Origin: an uncultured Coriobacteriaceae bacterium
GTDB lineage: Bacteria; Actinomycetota; Coriobacteriia; Coriobacteriales; Coriobacteriaceae
Assembly: GCA_949287085.1 (NCBI GenBank)
Contig: CASEER010000003.1
Span: 28,789-92,788 of the forward strand
DNA: 64,000 bases
Direction: 5' to 3'
The position numbers and the translations under genes are program-made. Below are positions 62,096 through 64,000 of the stretch, one piece after another. The notes under the pieces were generated by a model. It worked only from the letters and a program-made list of their open reading frames with translations. It was not told the DNA's origin and did no database searches. The stretch's first letter is position 1. Each line of letters begins with the position of its first letter.

Positions 62096-62770
62096 CTACT
62101 TTGCCTCACGCGCGGCGAGGGCGGCGCGAATCTTAGCAGCCTTCTCGGGATCCATAGCGGCGAGCTTGGCCTCCATCTTGGCGGCGCGATCGTCGGCGGG
62201 AGCGGCATCGGCGGCAGGCGCTTCAGCAGCAGGAGCTGCCTCTGCCTTGGCATCTTTCCCCTCGGCCGCGGCAGCTTTTGCAGCCTTCTTAGCTGCGGCA
62301 GCCTTCTTGGCAGCTTCAACACGGGCCTGCTGCTCGGGCGTAAGCTCGCGCTTGGGCTTCGCAGCGCCAGCAGCCTTGCCCGCAGCACCCTTAGCACCCG
62401 CCTTGGCAGCCGGCTTGGCCGGCATATCCTTGTGCATGGTCACCATAGTAAGCTCGGTCGTCGGCTCTGTCGGCAAAATGCCCATGGACAGGCAGTTCTT
62501 GGGGCACTCGCGCACGCAGCTCGCACATTGCACGCAGCGGTACGGATCGATGGTCCAGTCACCAGCCTTGCGGTCCACGGTAATGGCATCCACCGGGCAC
62601 GCGCGCTGGCACATGCCACAGAGAATGCAGGTATCGATGTCGTTCACCACGTGACCGCGCATGTGCGGGAACAAACGCTCCATGTCACGCTTTTCGTACG
62701 GGTAGCGCACCGTCGCCGGCTTGTGGAACAGCGAGCGCAGCGTCATCTTGCCCAGCTTAAAAGTTCCCAT
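62096..62770 (-). CDS. echF: Ech-type hydrogenase ferredoxin-like subunit (EchF/NuoI-like) with long C-terminal tail
   Basis: 224 residues. The first 120 form a two-[4Fe-4S] polyferredoxin of NuoI/EchF type: CILCGMCQRACP and CVQCASCVRECP. It would pass electrons from reduced ferredoxin to the hydrogenase. The last 100 residues are an Ala/Lys/Glu-rich tail, probably helical, ending ADDRAAKMEAKLAAMDPEKA and a further 13 residues. Typical EchF has 120-150 residues. Nearly the same end is found on the protein encoded just before the large subunit. Last gene of the operon, four bases after echE. Confidence 0.88.
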   Translation of the reverse strand: MGTFKLGKMTLRSLFHKPATVRYPYEKRDMERLFPHMRGHVVNDIDTCILCGMCQRACPVDAITVDRKAGDWTIDPYRCVQCASCVRECPKNCLSMGILPTEPTTELTMVTMHKDMPAKPAAKAGAKGAAGKAAGAAKPKRELTPEQQARVEAAKKAAAAKKAAKAAAAEGKDAKAEAAPAAEAPAADAAPADDRAAKMEAKLAAMDPEKAAKIRAALAAREAK

Positions 62771-62774
62771 TGCG

Positions 62775-63863
62775 CTACCTCTCTGTGCAGCTGATGCACG
62801 GGTCGATGGTCAGAATAATCATGGGCACGTCGGCCAGATCCACGCCCTGCAGCGCCTTGACCAAGCCGCCCAGGTTCTGCGAGGTTGGCGTGCGCATACG
62901 GAAGCGATCCAGGTTCTTGGTACCGTTGCCGCGCACATAGTAGAACGCCTCGCCGCGCGGCTGCTCAATCATCACCAGCGACTGGCCCTCGGGCACAACC
63001 TTGGCCTTCGGCTTGCCGCCAATGCCGTCGTGCGGGATCTTCTTCACCAGCTCCTCGATGATGTCGATGGACTGGAAGACCTCCTCGCAGCGTACCTTGC
63101 AGCGGGCGTAGCAGTCGCACTCGGTCGAGATGATCGGCTCAAAGTGCTCCAGGTCGCCGTAGGCACCGTAGCCGGTGGTGCGCATGTCGTGCTCAATGCC
63201 CGAACCCTTGGCAAACGGGCCCACCATCGAAAGTTCCATGGCGTCCTCGAAGCTGATCACGCCCACGCCGCAGAGACGATTGCGCACCGTGACGTCGTTG
63301 AACATGGTGTCCACGATCTCGCGGTAATCGTGCTTGATGCTCTCCAGCTGCTCGCACGCCCACTTAAGGTCCTCGTCGCTAATGTCGTGCGCCATGCCGC
63401 CCACGATGGTGATGGAGAGGATGATGCGCGCGCCGCACGTGCGCTGGAAGATGTCGAGCACCGTCTCGCGCAAGCGCCAGCAGTGGTTAAAGAGCGCCTC
63501 GAAGCCAAAGGCGTCGGCAAGCAGGCCGAGCCACAGCAGGTGGGAGTGGCAGCGTGAGAGCTCCTCAAGGATCACGCGCAGGTACTCGGCACGACGCGGA
63601 ATCTCAATGCCCATGAGCTTCTCGGTCGCGCTCGCGTACCCGTAGCCATGGCCAAAGCTGCAGATGCCGCAAACGCGCTCGGCAACATACACGAACTGGT
63701 TGAAATCGCGCTTCTGCACGAGCTTCTCGAGGCCGCGGTGCACGAAACCGATCTGCGGGATAGCCTCAACAACGTGCTCGTCCTGGACAACAAGGTCCAG
63801 GTGCACCGGCTCCGGCAGCACCGGGTGCTGCGGGCCGAAGGGAATGACGGAACGGGTTGCCAC
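62775..63863 (-). CDS. echE: Ech-type [NiFe]-hydrogenase large subunit (EchE/NuoD-like)
   Basis: 362 residues from a GTG at 63863 with GGAGG nine bases upstream; that start is one base past the stop of the preceding gene. Nickel ligands are both present: RVCGICSFGHGYG near the N-terminus and DPCISCTER at the very end. VIPFGPQHPVLPEPVHLDLV is the family opening. The gene order (D-like, E, F) and length fit group 4 Ech hydrogenases, not complex I, where NuoD lacks these cysteines. The protein ends right after the CxxC motif, so there is no C-terminal extension to be cleaved, as known for some group 4 enzymes. It makes or uses H2 coupled to ion transport. Confidence 0.92.
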   Translation of the reverse strand: MATRSVIPFGPQHPVLPEPVHLDLVVQDEHVVEAIPQIGFVHRGLEKLVQKRDFNQFVYVAERVCGICSFGHGYGYASATEKLMGIEIPRRAEYLRVILEELSRCHSHLLWLGLLADAFGFEALFNHCWRLRETVLDIFQRTCGARIILSITIVGGMAHDISDEDLKWACEQLESIKHDYREIVDTMFNDVTVRNRLCGVGVISFEDAMELSMVGPFAKGSGIEHDMRTTGYGAYGDLEHFEPIISTECDCYARCKVRCEEVFQSIDIIEELVKKIPHDGIGGKPKAKVVPEGQSLVMIEQPRGEAFYYVRGNGTKNLDRFRMRTPTSQNLGGLVKALQGVDLADVPMIILTIDPCISCTER

Positions 63864-63864
63864 G

Positions 63865-64000
63865 CTACTTCGCCTCCTTCGCCGCGCGCGCCGCAAGGGC
63901 CGCACGAACCTTGGCTGCCTTCTCGGGGTCCATGGCAGCGAGCTTTGCCTCCATCTTGGCGGCTCGGTCGTCGGCCGCCGGGGCCGCCTTGGCAGCAGCC
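63865..64000 (-). CDS. C-terminal tail of a hydrogenase subunit (probable EchD/NuoC-like), cut by window edge
   Basis: Only the last 44 codons are inside the window, ending with TAG at 63865-63867, one base before the echE start. The readable part is an Ala/Lys-rich tail: AAPAADDRAAKMEAKLAAMD followed by PEKAAKVRAALAARAAKEAK. Position directly before echE suggests the EchD (NuoC-like, about 30 kDa) subunit, but no catalytic part is visible, so the identity rests on operon order only. The tail is nearly identical to that of EchF. Confidence 0.6.
   Translation of the reverse strand, partial: AAAKAAPAADDRAAKMEAKLAAMDPEKAAKVRAALAARAAKEAK

Overview
The window is 64 kb of GC-rich chromosome with tightly packed operons. 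It contains no phage, no CRISPR array, no intact insertion sequence, and no rRNA or tRNA gene that I could see. The gene content suggests an anaerobic, Gram-positive, fermentative actinobacterium of the Coriobacteriia (Collinsella/Enorma-like). The clues are a phenylalanyl-tRNA synthetase operon under a T-box, a class B sortase with a sortase-anchored C69 dipeptidase, an LtaS-like sulfatase, the NfnAB-type ferredoxin/NAD(P)H pair, an Ech-type membrane [NiFe] hydrogenase and a MurE with a Lys/Orn-type motif. The taxonomic call is inference from content, not from a marker-gene search.

Layout. 1-2065: an MFS transporter (cut by the window edge) and a zinc-dependent phospholipase C-like protein. 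2263-6243: pheST and its T-box leader. 6505-8013: M32 carboxypeptidase, followed by a 174-bp inverted-repeat element. 8470-10631: carbon-starvation/peptide transporter cstA with an attenuator-like leader. 10729-12732: KefB-type antiporter. 13147-16309: glmU-prs-pth. 16656-18916: the NfnA/NfnB-like pair. 19080-23184: amino-acid ABC importer plus a cytidylate-kinase-like gene. 23570-23807: remnant of a serine recombinase. 23970-30918: yqeY, a PrsA-like foldase, purN, purM, a class B sortase and purF. 31128-33311: cell-wall-anchored C69 dipeptidase. 33743-36082: a second amino-acid ABC importer. 36161-38815: a MacB/FtsX-like exporter. 39078-44725: aldose epimerase, EF-G-like GTPase, GNAT acetyltransferase, an internally deleted sugar-phosphate isomerase and a short orphan ORF. 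44865-49310: a MarR regulator with a heterodimeric ABC exporter. 49489-61601: HAD phosphatase, RlmKL-like methyltransferase, Kup, nitroreductase, LtaS-like protein, tyrosine phosphatase and murE. 62096-64000: the 3' end of an Ech-type hydrogenase operon.

Functionally, nutrient uptake (two polar amino-acid ABC systems, CstA, cell-surface and cytosolic peptidases) sits beside redox balancing (NfnAB-like, Ech hydrogenase), purine synthesis and envelope building (GlmU, MurE, LtaS-like, sortase).

The most interesting observations are these: an almost identical C-terminal tail of about 30 residues on two different hydrogenase subunits, with 13 silent and 1 replacement codon differences; a near-identical 17-bp motif in the upstream regions of cstA and the second amino-acid ABC operon; a cstA leader with a 13-codon ORF, mutually exclusive hairpins and a terminator; several inverted- or direct-repeat intergenic elements; and an RlmKL homologue whose first methyltransferase domain has lost its catalytic motifs.
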